Source: an uncultured Bacillota bacterium
GTDB taxonomy: Bacteria > Bacillota > Clostridia > Peptostreptococcales > Anaerovoracaceae
Direction: 5' to 3'
Assembly (NCBI GenBank): GCA_946546075.1
Contig: CAMNNV010000090.1
Span: 1-5,791 of the forward strand
DNA: 5,791 nt
Shown here: one piece after another, positions 1 through 5,656 of the stretch
Layout of the letters: each line of letters opens with the position of its first letter
How positions within the stretch are numbered: the first letter of the stretch is position 1
Notes under the pieces: model-generated
Databases searched by the model: none
Told to the model about the DNA's origin: nothing
What the model saw: only the letters and a program-made list of their open reading frames with translations
Made by a program: the position numbers and the translations under genes

Positions 1-476
1 GTCTTCGTTCCCGGCTTATTGACACCTCTCATGGTCATGCACATGTGCTCTGCCTCGATCATGACCATGACACCCTTTGGATCCAGATGCTCCTGGATGG
101 CGTCTGCGATCTGCGCCGTCAGGTTCTCCTGGATCTGCGGTCTTCTGGCATAGGTCTCAACGACTCTTGCCAGCTTGCTCAGACCTGCCACGTTGCCTCT
201 CGGGATATATGCTATATGCACCTGCCCGTAAAATGGGAGCAGATGATGCTCACACATGGAGAAGAACGGTATCTCCCTCTCTATGATCATGTTGTTGTTC
301 GTTGCCTTGAATTTCTTCGCAAAAGGTGCAGCTTCATCCTTTTCCATGCCGCCGAAAATCTCTGCACAGGCTCTTGCGATCCTGTCAGGAGTATCTCTTA
401 AACCTTCCCTTTCAACATCCTCTCCGATTCCTTCTAGCAATAATTTAACGCCTTCTTTGATTTTGTCCTGATCCAT
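1..476 (-). CDS. folE: GTP cyclohydrolase I (FolE), C-terminus cut by window edge
   Basis: FolE converts GTP to 7,8-dihydroneopterin triphosphate in the cytoplasm, the first step of folate synthesis; in some bacteria it also feeds queuosine synthesis. The 158 visible residues carry the family signature: PFFSMCEHHLLPFYG with zinc ligands C75 and H78 and the catalytic His at H77, then GLSKLARVVETYARRPQIQE (residues 98-117), then the third zinc ligand C146 in HMCMTMRG. The family usually has 185-225 residues, so roughly 30 C-terminal residues lie beyond the left edge. The ATG at 476 was chosen because an AGGAG site (483-487) precedes it by six bases and the N-terminus, MDQDKIKEGVKLLLEGIGED, aligns with the usual start. 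The gene has its own promoter and a riboswitch-terminator leader. The reading frame is intact throughout. Confidence 0.96.
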   Translation of the reverse strand, partial: MDQDKIKEGVKLLLEGIGEDVEREGLRDTPDRIARACAEIFGGMEKDEAAPFAKKFKATNNNMIIEREIPFFSMCEHHLLPFYGQVHIAYIPRGNVAGLSKLARVVETYARRPQIQENLTAQIADAIQEHLDPKGVMVMIEAEHMCMTMRGVNKPGTK

Positions 477-481
477 TTATT

Positions 482-487
482 ACTCCT
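482..487 (-). promoter_or_regulatory. folE ribosome binding site
   Basis: The minus strand reads AGGAGT directly after the U-tract of the leader terminator and six to seven bases before the folE ATG. Its position shows that the terminator acts before the coding region rather than inside it. Confidence 0.8.
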
Positions 488-510
488 AAAAAAATCCCGC
501 TTAAACGGGA
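488..510 (-). terminator. Intrinsic terminator in the folE leader (riboswitch expression platform)
   Basis: On the minus strand, TCCCG (510-506) pairs with CGGGA (499-495) around a six-base loop, followed at once by seven T residues (494-488). It lies between the riboswitch aptamer and the folE ribosome binding site, so it would stop transcription before folE. The five-base stem is short but GC-rich with a full U-tract. In the folate-riboswitch model, ligand binding favours this hairpin. Confidence 0.85.
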
Positions 511-554
511 GCACTACAAATACCCATACAAGCGAGATGCATTGATCTATTTTT

Positions 555-653
555 TGTAACGGGTGCAGGATCCATACCGCAACCAATAAGGTTATTCGTT
601 CCCGGGCAACTCCCCATCCTCTGGGACACTATCGCACAGATCCCTACTTTACA
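555..653 (-). ncRNA. Tetrahydrofolate riboswitch aptamer (folT/THF type) controlling folE
   Basis: Folding the minus strand by hand reproduces the THF class I architecture. P1 is UGUAA (653-649) with UUACA (559-555). The conserved AGUAG (648-644) follows P1. P2 is GGGAUC (644-639) with GAUCCU (572-567). GUGCGAUAGUG matches the conserved GCGUUAAGUG stretch. P3 is UCCC (626-623) with GGGA (603-600). The AACGAA junction is at 600-595. P4 is AACC (593-590) with GGUU (584-581), closed by GCGGU (580-576). The J2/1 strand GCACCCG (566-560) corresponds to the family's GCAUCCG, and its CCC can pair with the G-run of L3 (615-612). These elements match the Streptococcus mutans and Eubacterium siraeum aptamers as I remember them. 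The pseudoknot appears shorter than usual, about three strong pairs. The family is known to control folate transport and synthesis genes, including folE. Confidence 0.88.
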
Positions 654-669
654 TATGAAACATATTGCA

Positions 670-698
670 AGTATAACACCTGCCGTTTGGTTTTTAAA
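670..698 (-). promoter_or_regulatory. Promoter of the folE riboswitch transcript
   Basis: The -10 is TATACT (675-670, five of six consensus bases) and the -35 is TTTAAA (698-693, four of six), with a 17-base spacer. Initiation about seven bases downstream would start the RNA roughly ten bases before P1 of the riboswitch. The -35 overlaps the recG stop codon. Readthrough from recG could also feed the leader, because no terminator was seen between recG and the aptamer. Confidence 0.65.
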
Positions 699-2724
699 GG
701 TTAAGAATGAATTCTTCCCCAAAAAGTTTCACGACGCGTCTTCTGAGCACGGAATACTTCTCACTGTCGAGCCCCGGATCCTCTTTCACGATGTCGAGGG
801 CCGTGGCTTTGGCGTGATCCAGTATCTTAAGGTGCTTGGCAAGATCGGCTATGTTGAGGTCCGGAAGACCGTGCTGCCTCGTGCCGAAGATCTCTCCGGG
901 GCCTCTGAGTTTCAGGTCTTCTTCTGCGATGAAGAAGCCGTCGTTTGACTGCTCCATGATCTCGCCTCGCTTCTTTGCGATCTCTGACGAGCTGCCCATG
1001 ATGAGGACGCAGTAGGATTTCCTGCTTCCTCGTCCGACTCTTCCCCTCAGCTGATGCAGCTGCGCCAGGCCGAACCGCTCAGCGTTCTCTATGACCATCA
1101 CGGAAGCATTCGGCACATTGATGCCCACTTCGATGACGACCGTGGCAACGAGGATATCGATCTGCCCGTTAACGAAGCGTTCCATGATGTCGTCTTTTTC
1201 TTTCTGCTTCATCGCCCCGTGTATCAGGGCAACGTTATAGGAATCGAAGCGCTCCGTCAGCTCCTCTGCCACTTCTTCTGCAGATCTTGCCTCCACAGCC
1301 TCCGATTCTTCGATCAGCGGCGTCACCACGTAAGCCTGCCCGCCGTCTCTCAGCTGGTCCTCCACGAAATCGTAGACACCCGGGCGCGCTTTGGAACTGA
1401 CACACTTTGTATCGATCTTCTGTCTTCCCGGAGGAAGCTCGTCGATCACCGAAACGTCCAGGTCCCCATAGAGCACGACCGCCAGGGTCCTCGGGATCGG
1501 TGTCGCTGTCATGACTAAGACATTAGGATTCGTTCCCTTATCCTTGAGAAGCGTCCTCTGATCCACACCGAAACGGTGCTGCTCATCCGTGATGACGAGG
1601 CCGAGGTCATGGAACTGCACATCGGGCTGGATCACTGCGTGGGTACCCACCAGGATCTGTATGCTCCCGTCTCTGAGTCCTTCCAGGACTTCACGCCTTG
1701 CTGCAGCGCCCAAAGATCCCGTCAGCAGACCCACCTTGATGCCGTGGGCCGCGAAACTGGCGGACATTCCCTCGTAGTGCTGCTTTGCCAGGATCTCCGT
1801 TGGGGCCATCATGACGGCCTGGTATCCCGACTTCACCGCCTTGTACATGGCCACTTCCGCCACCGCCGTCTTGCCGGATCCCACATCGCCCTGGATCAGC
1901 CGGTTCATCACCTTCGTGCTCTCCAGGTCCGCCGAGATCTCGGCCACCGCCCTCTTCTGGGCCCCCGTGAGTTCATATGGAAGAGACGCCACGTATTCTT
2001 TTTCGGCGCCCTTCGCTTCAAAAGCGATGCCGTTTCGGTTCTCCCGGATGTTCTTTCGCACCGCAAAGAGTCCCGTCTGCATCACGAGAAGTTCATCGTA
2101 TATGAAGCGGTATCTCGCCTCCTGCAAAGATTTCACGTCGCTGGCAAAGTGGATGTTTCGCAGAGCGTAGTCCATCGGGCAGAGCCTTCCCTTCTCCCGC
2201 AGGGCCTCCGGGAGGATGTCCTCCGCCTCATCGTACAGGTCCCGCACCTGCATCTGGAGTTTTCGGATCTCGTTCTGGGAGATCCCCTTCGTCAGAGGAT
2301 ATACGGGCACCAGGCCCCTTCTGCCGTCATCCTTTTCGAAGGAAGGATGGATCATCTGAAGGTGCGCTCTGTTCTCGCTCACCTGACCGTAAAACAGGTA
2401 TTCTTCGCCCTCCTGCACCGCCTTTGCGATATACGACGCATTAAAAAATACGACCTCGATACCACCGGTATGGTCCTTCACCTTCAGGACCAGCCGCTGT
2501 TTCCTGCCGTATCTGTTCACATATTTACGTATCACCCTGCCCTTGACAAGGCATTTGTCCCCTGTGCGCAGCTGATCTATGTCCGTCACAGAGCTTCTGT
2601 CTTCATACGTTCTGGGGAAAAACAGAACGAGATCTTCCAGTGTCCTTATCCCAAGGCGCGACAACGCCTCAGCTTTCTTGGGGCCAACGCCTTTTAATGT
2701 GGTGACGTGATCAAGAAGTCTCAT
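694..2724 (-). CDS. recG: ATP-dependent DNA helicase RecG
   Basis: RecG is a superfamily 2 double-stranded DNA translocase that regresses stalled replication forks and remodels branched recombination intermediates. The 676-residue length is normal. An N-terminal helix-hairpin-like segment (LKGVGPKKAEALSRLGI, residues 10-26) leads into the OB-fold wedge domain (about 50-140). Helicase motifs follow in order: Walker A GDVGSGKT (279-286), motif Ia MAPTEILAKQH (306-316), GTHAV (360-364), DEQH box (380-383), TATPIPRT (406-413), ATVVIEVGINVPNA (527-540) and motif VI QLRGRVGRG (558-566). The RecG-specific C-terminal DGFFIAEEDLKLRGPGEIFG region is at 595-614. The start codon overlaps the stop of the upstream Asp23 gene in a TAATG junction, and a GAGG site lies about ten bases before it, so the two are probably translationally coupled. 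Confidence 0.98.
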   Translation of the reverse strand: MRLLDHVTTLKGVGPKKAEALSRLGIRTLEDLVLFFPRTYEDRSSVTDIDQLRTGDKCLVKGRVIRKYVNRYGRKQRLVLKVKDHTGGIEVVFFNASYIAKAVQEGEEYLFYGQVSENRAHLQMIHPSFEKDDGRRGLVPVYPLTKGISQNEIRKLQMQVRDLYDEAEDILPEALREKGRLCPMDYALRNIHFASDVKSLQEARYRFIYDELLVMQTGLFAVRKNIRENRNGIAFEAKGAEKEYVASLPYELTGAQKRAVAEISADLESTKVMNRLIQGDVGSGKTAVAEVAMYKAVKSGYQAVMMAPTEILAKQHYEGMSASFAAHGIKVGLLTGSLGAAARREVLEGLRDGSIQILVGTHAVIQPDVQFHDLGLVITDEQHRFGVDQRTLLKDKGTNPNVLVMTATPIPRTLAVVLYGDLDVSVIDELPPGRQKIDTKCVSSKARPGVYDFVEDQLRDGGQAYVVTPLIEESEAVEARSAEEVAEELTERFDSYNVALIHGAMKQKEKDDIMERFVNGQIDILVATVVIEVGINVPNASVMVIENAERFGLAQLHQLRGRVGRGSRKSYCVLIMGSSSEIAKKRGEIMEQSNDGFFIAEEDLKLRGPGEIFGTRQHGLPDLNIADLAKHLKILDHAKATALDIVKEDPGLDSEKYSVLRRRVVKLFGEEFILNL

Positions 2725-3131
2725 TATCTGCTTACCTCGATATTTCTCCTCACGAGATTCTTACTCAGAACGCCTGTCACGACTACCGTGACTCTGACAG
2801 GGCTGATCCTGAGTATCTTCTCCATATATTCATATATATAATCGATGAGCCCGTTCGTGGCTTCGTTTATACTCATACCAAATCTGACCACGATATACAC
2901 CGTGATCTGCGTGCCGAGATCTGTCTCTTCGATCTTTATGGTGTTGGCTCCGCCTGTCTGCAGGTTGCCCGATCTGCTTCTTCCCGATGGGATCCCCGGC
3001 AGCCTCTTGACGTTATTGTAAAGGAGCACTTTGCCGTCAAAACTGTCTACGCCCTTTGAGATGATCTTTCTGATTATATTATCATCGTAATGTATTGTCC
3101 CATGTGTAGTCTCGATAGTAAACATTTTCAC
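2724..3131 (-). CDS. Asp23/Gls24 family protein, YloU-like
   Basis: This is a small cytoplasmic protein of the Asp23/Gls24 (DUF322) family, linked in other Firmicutes to cell-envelope stress and membrane-associated Asp23 complexes; its molecular role is poorly defined. The family pattern is clear: an N-terminal MFTIETTHGTIHYDDNIIRK strand-and-helix start, a central TQITVYIVVRFGMSINEA (residues 74-91) and a C-terminal SPVRVTVVVTGV motif. A basic, Gly/Ser-rich stretch at residues 44-63 appears longer than the matching loop in Bacillus YloU. The start is uncertain: the GTG at 3131 has a GAAGGGA site five to six bases upstream, whereas the ATG at 3125 (two codons shorter) sits about eleven bases from it. 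It lies between rpmB and recG. The DAK-type kinase gene (yloV) that often follows this family is absent here. Confidence 0.88.
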   Translation of the reverse strand: MKMFTIETTHGTIHYDDNIIRKIISKGVDSFDGKVLLYNNVKRLPGIPSGRSRSGNLQTGGANTIKIEETDLGTQITVYIVVRFGMSINEATNGLIDYIYEYMEKILRISPVRVTVVVTGVLSKNLVRRNIEVSR

Positions 3132-3152
3132 GAATGTCCCTTCTAATTAATA

Positions 3153-3178
3153 ACGCCCACCGGGTACCCGATGAGCGT
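3153..3178 (-). terminator. Hairpin between rpmB and the Asp23 gene, probable weak terminator or attenuator
   Basis: A 26-base imperfect palindrome folds into an eleven-base-pair stem with a GUAC loop; two of its pairs are G-U. The minus strand reads TTATTAATTAG after it, a T-rich but interrupted tail. It starts 14 bases after the rpmB stop codon and ends about ten bases before the Asp23 ribosome binding site. The broken U-tract suggests partial termination, leaving some readthrough into the Asp23-recG genes. It could instead stabilise the rpmB mRNA 3' end. Confidence 0.5.
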
Positions 3179-3191
3179 ATCGTGACAATTC

Positions 3192-3383
3192 TTAGATGGC
3201 ACGGTTGATTTTGCCTGATCTGATGCATCTAGTGCATACTTTAGCCTTTCTGACTGTTCCGTTATCATCTATTCTTACGGTCTGGATGTTAGCATTCCAC
3301 TTTCTTCTTGAATGTCTGTTGGAATGGGAAACGTTGTTTCCGGATACCTGTCCCTTACCGCATACCTCGCACTTGTTAGCCAT
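3192..3383 (-). CDS. rpmB: Large ribosomal subunit protein bL28
   Basis: A 63-residue structural protein of the 50S subunit. It begins MANKCEVCGKG and contains the family core NNVSHSNRHSRRKWNANIQ (residues 16-34) and a C-terminal RKAKVCTRCIRSGKI. Cysteines at 5, 8, 50 and 53 form two CxxC pairs, the zinc-binding (C+) version of L28. The ATG at 3383 is preferred because an AAGGAGGTG site ends about six bases before it; a GTG three codons further upstream lies inside that site and is rejected. A near-consensus promoter and a roughly 110-base leader precede the gene. Confidence 0.97.
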   Translation of the reverse strand: MANKCEVCGKGQVSGNNVSHSNRHSRRKWNANIQTVRIDDNGTVRKAKVCTRCIRSGKINRAI

Positions 3384-3442
3384 CTTCCGCACCTCCTTAT
3401 ACTGTAGTATTTATAAGCTTACGCATTATTTCGTATCTATTT

Positions 3443-3483
3443 GCCTGATACGCCGGGCTGTCCACATCAGCCTTAGGTCAGGC
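3443..3483 (-). promoter_or_regulatory. Structured 5' leader of rpmB, candidate regulatory RNA
   Basis: In the untranslated leader the minus strand forms an outer helix, GCCUGA (3483-3478) with UCAGGC (3448-3443). It encloses an inner helix, GGCUG (3472-3468) with CAGCC (3460-3456), around a seven-base loop. Both are perfect Watson-Crick stems. No U-tract follows, so this is not a simple terminator. It could be an autoregulatory L28 binding site, but I do not recognise it as a named leader family. Confidence 0.4.
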
Positions 3484-3496
3484 TCGAACACATAGC

Positions 3497-3525
3497 ATTA
3501 TAGCATAGCAAAAATACTAATACAA
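3497..3525 (-). promoter_or_regulatory. Promoter of rpmB
   Basis: The -10 is a perfect TATAAT (3502-3497). The -35 is TTGTAT (3525-3520), matching four of six consensus bases, and the spacer is 17 bases. It lies about 20 bases after the end of the acetyltransferase gene, so rpmB has its own strong vegetative promoter with a leader of about 105-110 bases. Confidence 0.8.
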
Positions 3526-3544
3526 GGATTATTTTGACCGATAA

Positions 3545-4084
3545 TCAGTCATTTTCGCCGAAAAATTCCGACCTGAGGATGGACATGAGATGAAGGTCAT
3601 AATATTTGCCGTCTTTTCTCGCAGCGTGACGTGCGACACCTTCTCCCGAAAAGCCCATGCCGGCATACAGCGACGCCGCTCTCTTGTTCCCTGTGAAGTA
3701 ATCCAGTGTCACTCTCTCCATGTGGAGGAATGTGAAGCAGTACTCCAGCAGTTCCTTGAGGATCTCCCTTCCTGCGCCCTTGCCCCAGTACTCCTTATCC
3801 AGATAGTACTTCGTGACGTCCAAAGAATCACAGTTTCTGTCGATCCTGCTGATGTACATCCTGCCGACGGGCTCATTCTTCTCCCTGTCTACGATCGTAT
3901 AGTCCATCTTCGTCGGATCGATACTGTTCTGGAAGCATTCCTTGACGACGTCTTCATACGTCCTGTCGGAATCGAAACTGAGATACCTTGTGATCTCGGG
4001 ATCGCTCTCCCACTTCGCAAAGTATTCGTAGTCTCCAAATTCACTTTCACGTATTACGAAATTCTGAGTTTCCATGATCTGCAT
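3545..4084 (-). CDS. GNAT family N-acetyltransferase, RimJ/RimL-like
   Basis: This enzyme is predicted to transfer an acetyl group from acetyl-CoA to an amine; the substrate cannot be read from the sequence. The 179 residues cover one GNAT domain: strand 1 NFVIRESEFGDYEYFAKWES (residues 8-27), EPVGRMYISRID (71-82), and the acetyl-CoA pyrophosphate loop in EYWGKGAGREIL (98-109). The motif B region is NKRAASLYAGMGFSGEG (133-149). The arrangement resembles the Acetyltransf_3 (RimJ/RimL, SpeG-like) subgroup. An AGGAG site lies about ten bases before the chosen ATG; an internal ATG three codons later is possible but further from that site. It is transcribed divergently from the lipoprotein gene, with 132 bases between their starts. 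No strong terminator follows. Confidence 0.92.
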   Translation of the reverse strand: MQIMETQNFVIRESEFGDYEYFAKWESDPEITRYLSFDSDRTYEDVVKECFQNSIDPTKMDYTIVDREKNEPVGRMYISRIDRNCDSLDVTKYYLDKEYWGKGAGREILKELLEYCFTFLHMERVTLDYFTGNKRAASLYAGMGFSGEGVARHAARKDGKYYDLHLMSILRSEFFGEND

Positions 4085-4138
4085 AGCTGATTCATCTCCT
4101 GTATCTATATAAATAAGTAATCAAACTTTCACCAAACC

Positions 4139-4169
4139 TTAACAATTAAAAATCCATATATGTTATTAT
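4139..4169 (+). promoter_or_regulatory. Possible promoter of the lipoprotein gene in the divergent intergenic region
   Basis: The AT-rich stretch between the two divergent starts carries TATTAT (4164-4169, five of six -10 bases) with TTAACA (4139-4144) upstream. The 19-base spacer is long, so the -35 is doubtful. On the other strand, TTGGTG (4135-4130) and TATATA (4111-4106) could serve the acetyltransferase gene, also weakly. No clear operator palindrome was seen. Confidence 0.35.
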
Positions 4170-4216
4170 ATCATCGTATATTTTATTTTAACAGACAAAA
4201 GGAGAAAAGCAATATA

Positions 4217-5602
4217 ATGAGAAAGATCCTCGTCCTGGCTGCTTTATTCGTAACGTCAGCCATGCTCTGCCTTACAGGATGCGGCTCCGGCGACAGACAA
4301 GGCGAACTAGAGACGATTTACAGCGATACATATGAAGAACTTCAGGAAACCTTTTCTGATTCCGGCAGCAAATTCACCATGGTAGAGGAATACGTCAGAT
4401 CATGGGCCAAGTCAAATGACATCAAAGTATTGGATCAGGCCGATAGTTATATGATCCTCAAGAACAAGAAAACAAAGGATGCCAAAGACGCCAAGTCCGT
4501 CACACTGCACTGCTCTGTGGATACGCAGGACATGATCAACACGAATCACATACTTGCCACTTCCCTCACATCCCTTTTGGGACCGGAGACTCACGGCACC
4601 ATCAAGCTCATCATTTCAGATGCAGGCACGAATGATTTCGCAGGTGTGAGACAGATCCCTGCCGATCAGCTGAAGACCGGCAACCTCATCCACCTCAAGG
4701 ACAGCGAGAAGAAAGAACTGAAGACATTCGGCTCCTATGCATTCGACGCTACCCTCCACAAGGGCATCAAGCGTGAAAAGCCTACACATACCAATGCTTA
4801 CGAGATCACCATGAACGTAGGCAATTATAAAGACTCATTCGATTACACCAACAAATATCCGGACCCGATTGAAGTGGTGGGCAACTATCTGGCTACAAGC
4901 AAAAGCAGCGGCTACCTCTTCCAGCTGGCGTCCTTCAAATCAAAAAAATCCGACGGCGGTACTCCGGAGTCGGCTAAAGCAGTCATCGTTATCGACGACA
5001 ACAACGTCGAAAAAATGCAGAAGAGATTCGACAAATCCTTCGACAGCATCAAGAAGCGCTGCGAGAAACTCGGTATCGACTTCGTCTACACCTTCACCGA
5101 GACCAGCATGCCGAAGCAGGTCATCGACGACAAGTCTTCCGGCAGGCTCATAAGCCTTCTTTACACGCTGGATCCTGGTATATTCTATCAGGATGAGGAT
5201 ACCGGCGAGATCATTTCGGCGAAGGAATTCGTCAAGGTCTCAACGAAAGGCGACCAGTTCACACTCAAGGTCAAGGGCCGCAGCAAGACAGAGGCCAGCC
5301 TTACTGAACTGAAGCAGGCCCTCGCCACCATGGCAGGCCTCAGCGATGTGAAGTGCAACGTCACGAAGGAATACACCACCTGGTCATCAAAGGATGACAC
5401 GGCAGCCTACTTCAGAGAAGCCCTGGGCGTAGCCGAAGACGATGAAATATCGACACTTAAGACATCCGAGCTGAACATCCTGGCAGAGAAGAGACCATCC
5501 CTTTCCTGCCTGAGCTACGGATTCAGCCTGGCAGAAGATAAAGATGCCATCACGGCTATCACAGGATTCATGTCCCACGTGGCCGGAGTTGATCCCGAAT
5601 AA
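4217..5602 (+). CDS. Lipoprotein with a degenerate M20 (PepD/Xaa-His dipeptidase-like) fold
   Basis: A 461-residue exported protein. Residues 1-21 are a signal peptide (MRK, then a hydrophobic core) ending in the lipobox LTGC, so C22 should be lipidated and the mature protein anchored outside the membrane. The mature part follows the PepD (M20C) layout: SVTLHCSVD (94-102) at the metal HxD strand, THGTIKLIISDAG (125-137) at the LFTVDEE strand, and GNLIHLKDSE (155-164) at the LINLDSEE strand. YLFQLASFKSKKSDGGTPES (233-252) matches the lid-domain segment before IPREA, and LKTSELNILAEKRP (414-427) matches the IHAGLECG end region. Metal and catalytic residues are mostly lost, so enzyme activity is unlikely. 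The ATG at 4217 was chosen over an upstream one because it gives the signal peptide directly; an AGGAG site lies 12 bases before it, slightly far. The biological role is unknown. Confidence 0.8.
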   Translation: MRKILVLAALFVTSAMLCLTGCGSGDRQGELETIYSDTYEELQETFSDSGSKFTMVEEYVRSWAKSNDIKVLDQADSYMILKNKKTKDAKDAKSVTLHCSVDTQDMINTNHILATSLTSLLGPETHGTIKLIISDAGTNDFAGVRQIPADQLKTGNLIHLKDSEKKELKTFGSYAFDATLHKGIKREKPTHTNAYEITMNVGNYKDSFDYTNKYPDPIEVVGNYLATSKSSGYLFQLASFKSKKSDGGTPESAKAVIVIDDNNVEKMQKRFDKSFDSIKKRCEKLGIDFVYTFTETSMPKQVIDDKSSGRLISLLYTLDPGIFYQDEDTGEIISAKEFVKVSTKGDQFTLKVKGRSKTEASLTELKQALATMAGLSDVKCNVTKEYTTWSSKDDTAAYFREALGVAEDDEISTLKTSELNILAEKRPSLSCLSYGFSLAEDKDAITAITGFMSHVAGVDPE

Positions 5603-5608
5603 TGAAAG

Positions 5609-5640
5609 AGCTGACACGTATTGTGTCAGCTTTTATATTT
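5609..5640 (+). terminator. Intrinsic terminator after the lipoprotein gene
   Basis: AGCTGACAC (5609-5617) pairs perfectly with GTGTCAGCT (5623-5631) around a five-base loop, followed by TTTTATATTT. It starts six bases after the stop codon. The thioesterase gene converges from the other side with its stop at 5657, but the tail on that strand is weak, so the terminator probably works mainly for the plus strand. Confidence 0.92.
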
Positions 5641-5656
5641 GTCGTCTTGTTGATTG

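Noticed and set aside
555..653. preQ1, ZTP, FMN, T-box, 6S and SRP RNA as alternative identities for the folE leader
   Set aside because: Their conserved blocks are missing, while the tetrahydrofolate aptamer matches in all helices and most conserved single-stranded bases.
501..722. A 73-codon minus-strand open frame over the folE leader
   Set aside because: It starts inside the recG 3' end in another frame and runs through the riboswitch and terminator. The base pairing explains this stretch better than a coding sequence.
1576..2697. A 373-codon open frame on the plus strand opposite recG
   Set aside because: It lies wholly antisense to an intact recG with all helicase motifs. Its predicted protein is rich in His, Arg and Leu with no recognisable domain, as expected from the codon bias of the opposite strand.
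3471..3492. A GTTCGAGCC stretch resembling a tRNA T-arm in the rpmB leader
   Set aside because: No acceptor, anticodon or D-arm pairing could be found around it, and it lies just downstream of a TATAAT box.
3535..3551. A small hairpin (TGACCGATAATCAGTCA) at the end of the acetyltransferase gene
   Set aside because: It forms seven pairs including a G-U on the minus strand but is followed by AAAATAAT rather than a U-tract. The U-run is on the plus strand, where no gene needs terminating.
3590..4090. A 166-codon plus-strand frame opposite the acetyltransferase gene
   Set aside because: It is a shadow of the GNAT gene, with no ribosome binding site and no family resemblance.
4160..4216. An upstream ATG giving the lipoprotein 19 extra residues
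   Set aside because: It has no ribosome binding site, overlaps the likely promoter -10, and would put charged residues before the signal peptide. The ATG at 4217 gives a standard signal peptide and lipobox.
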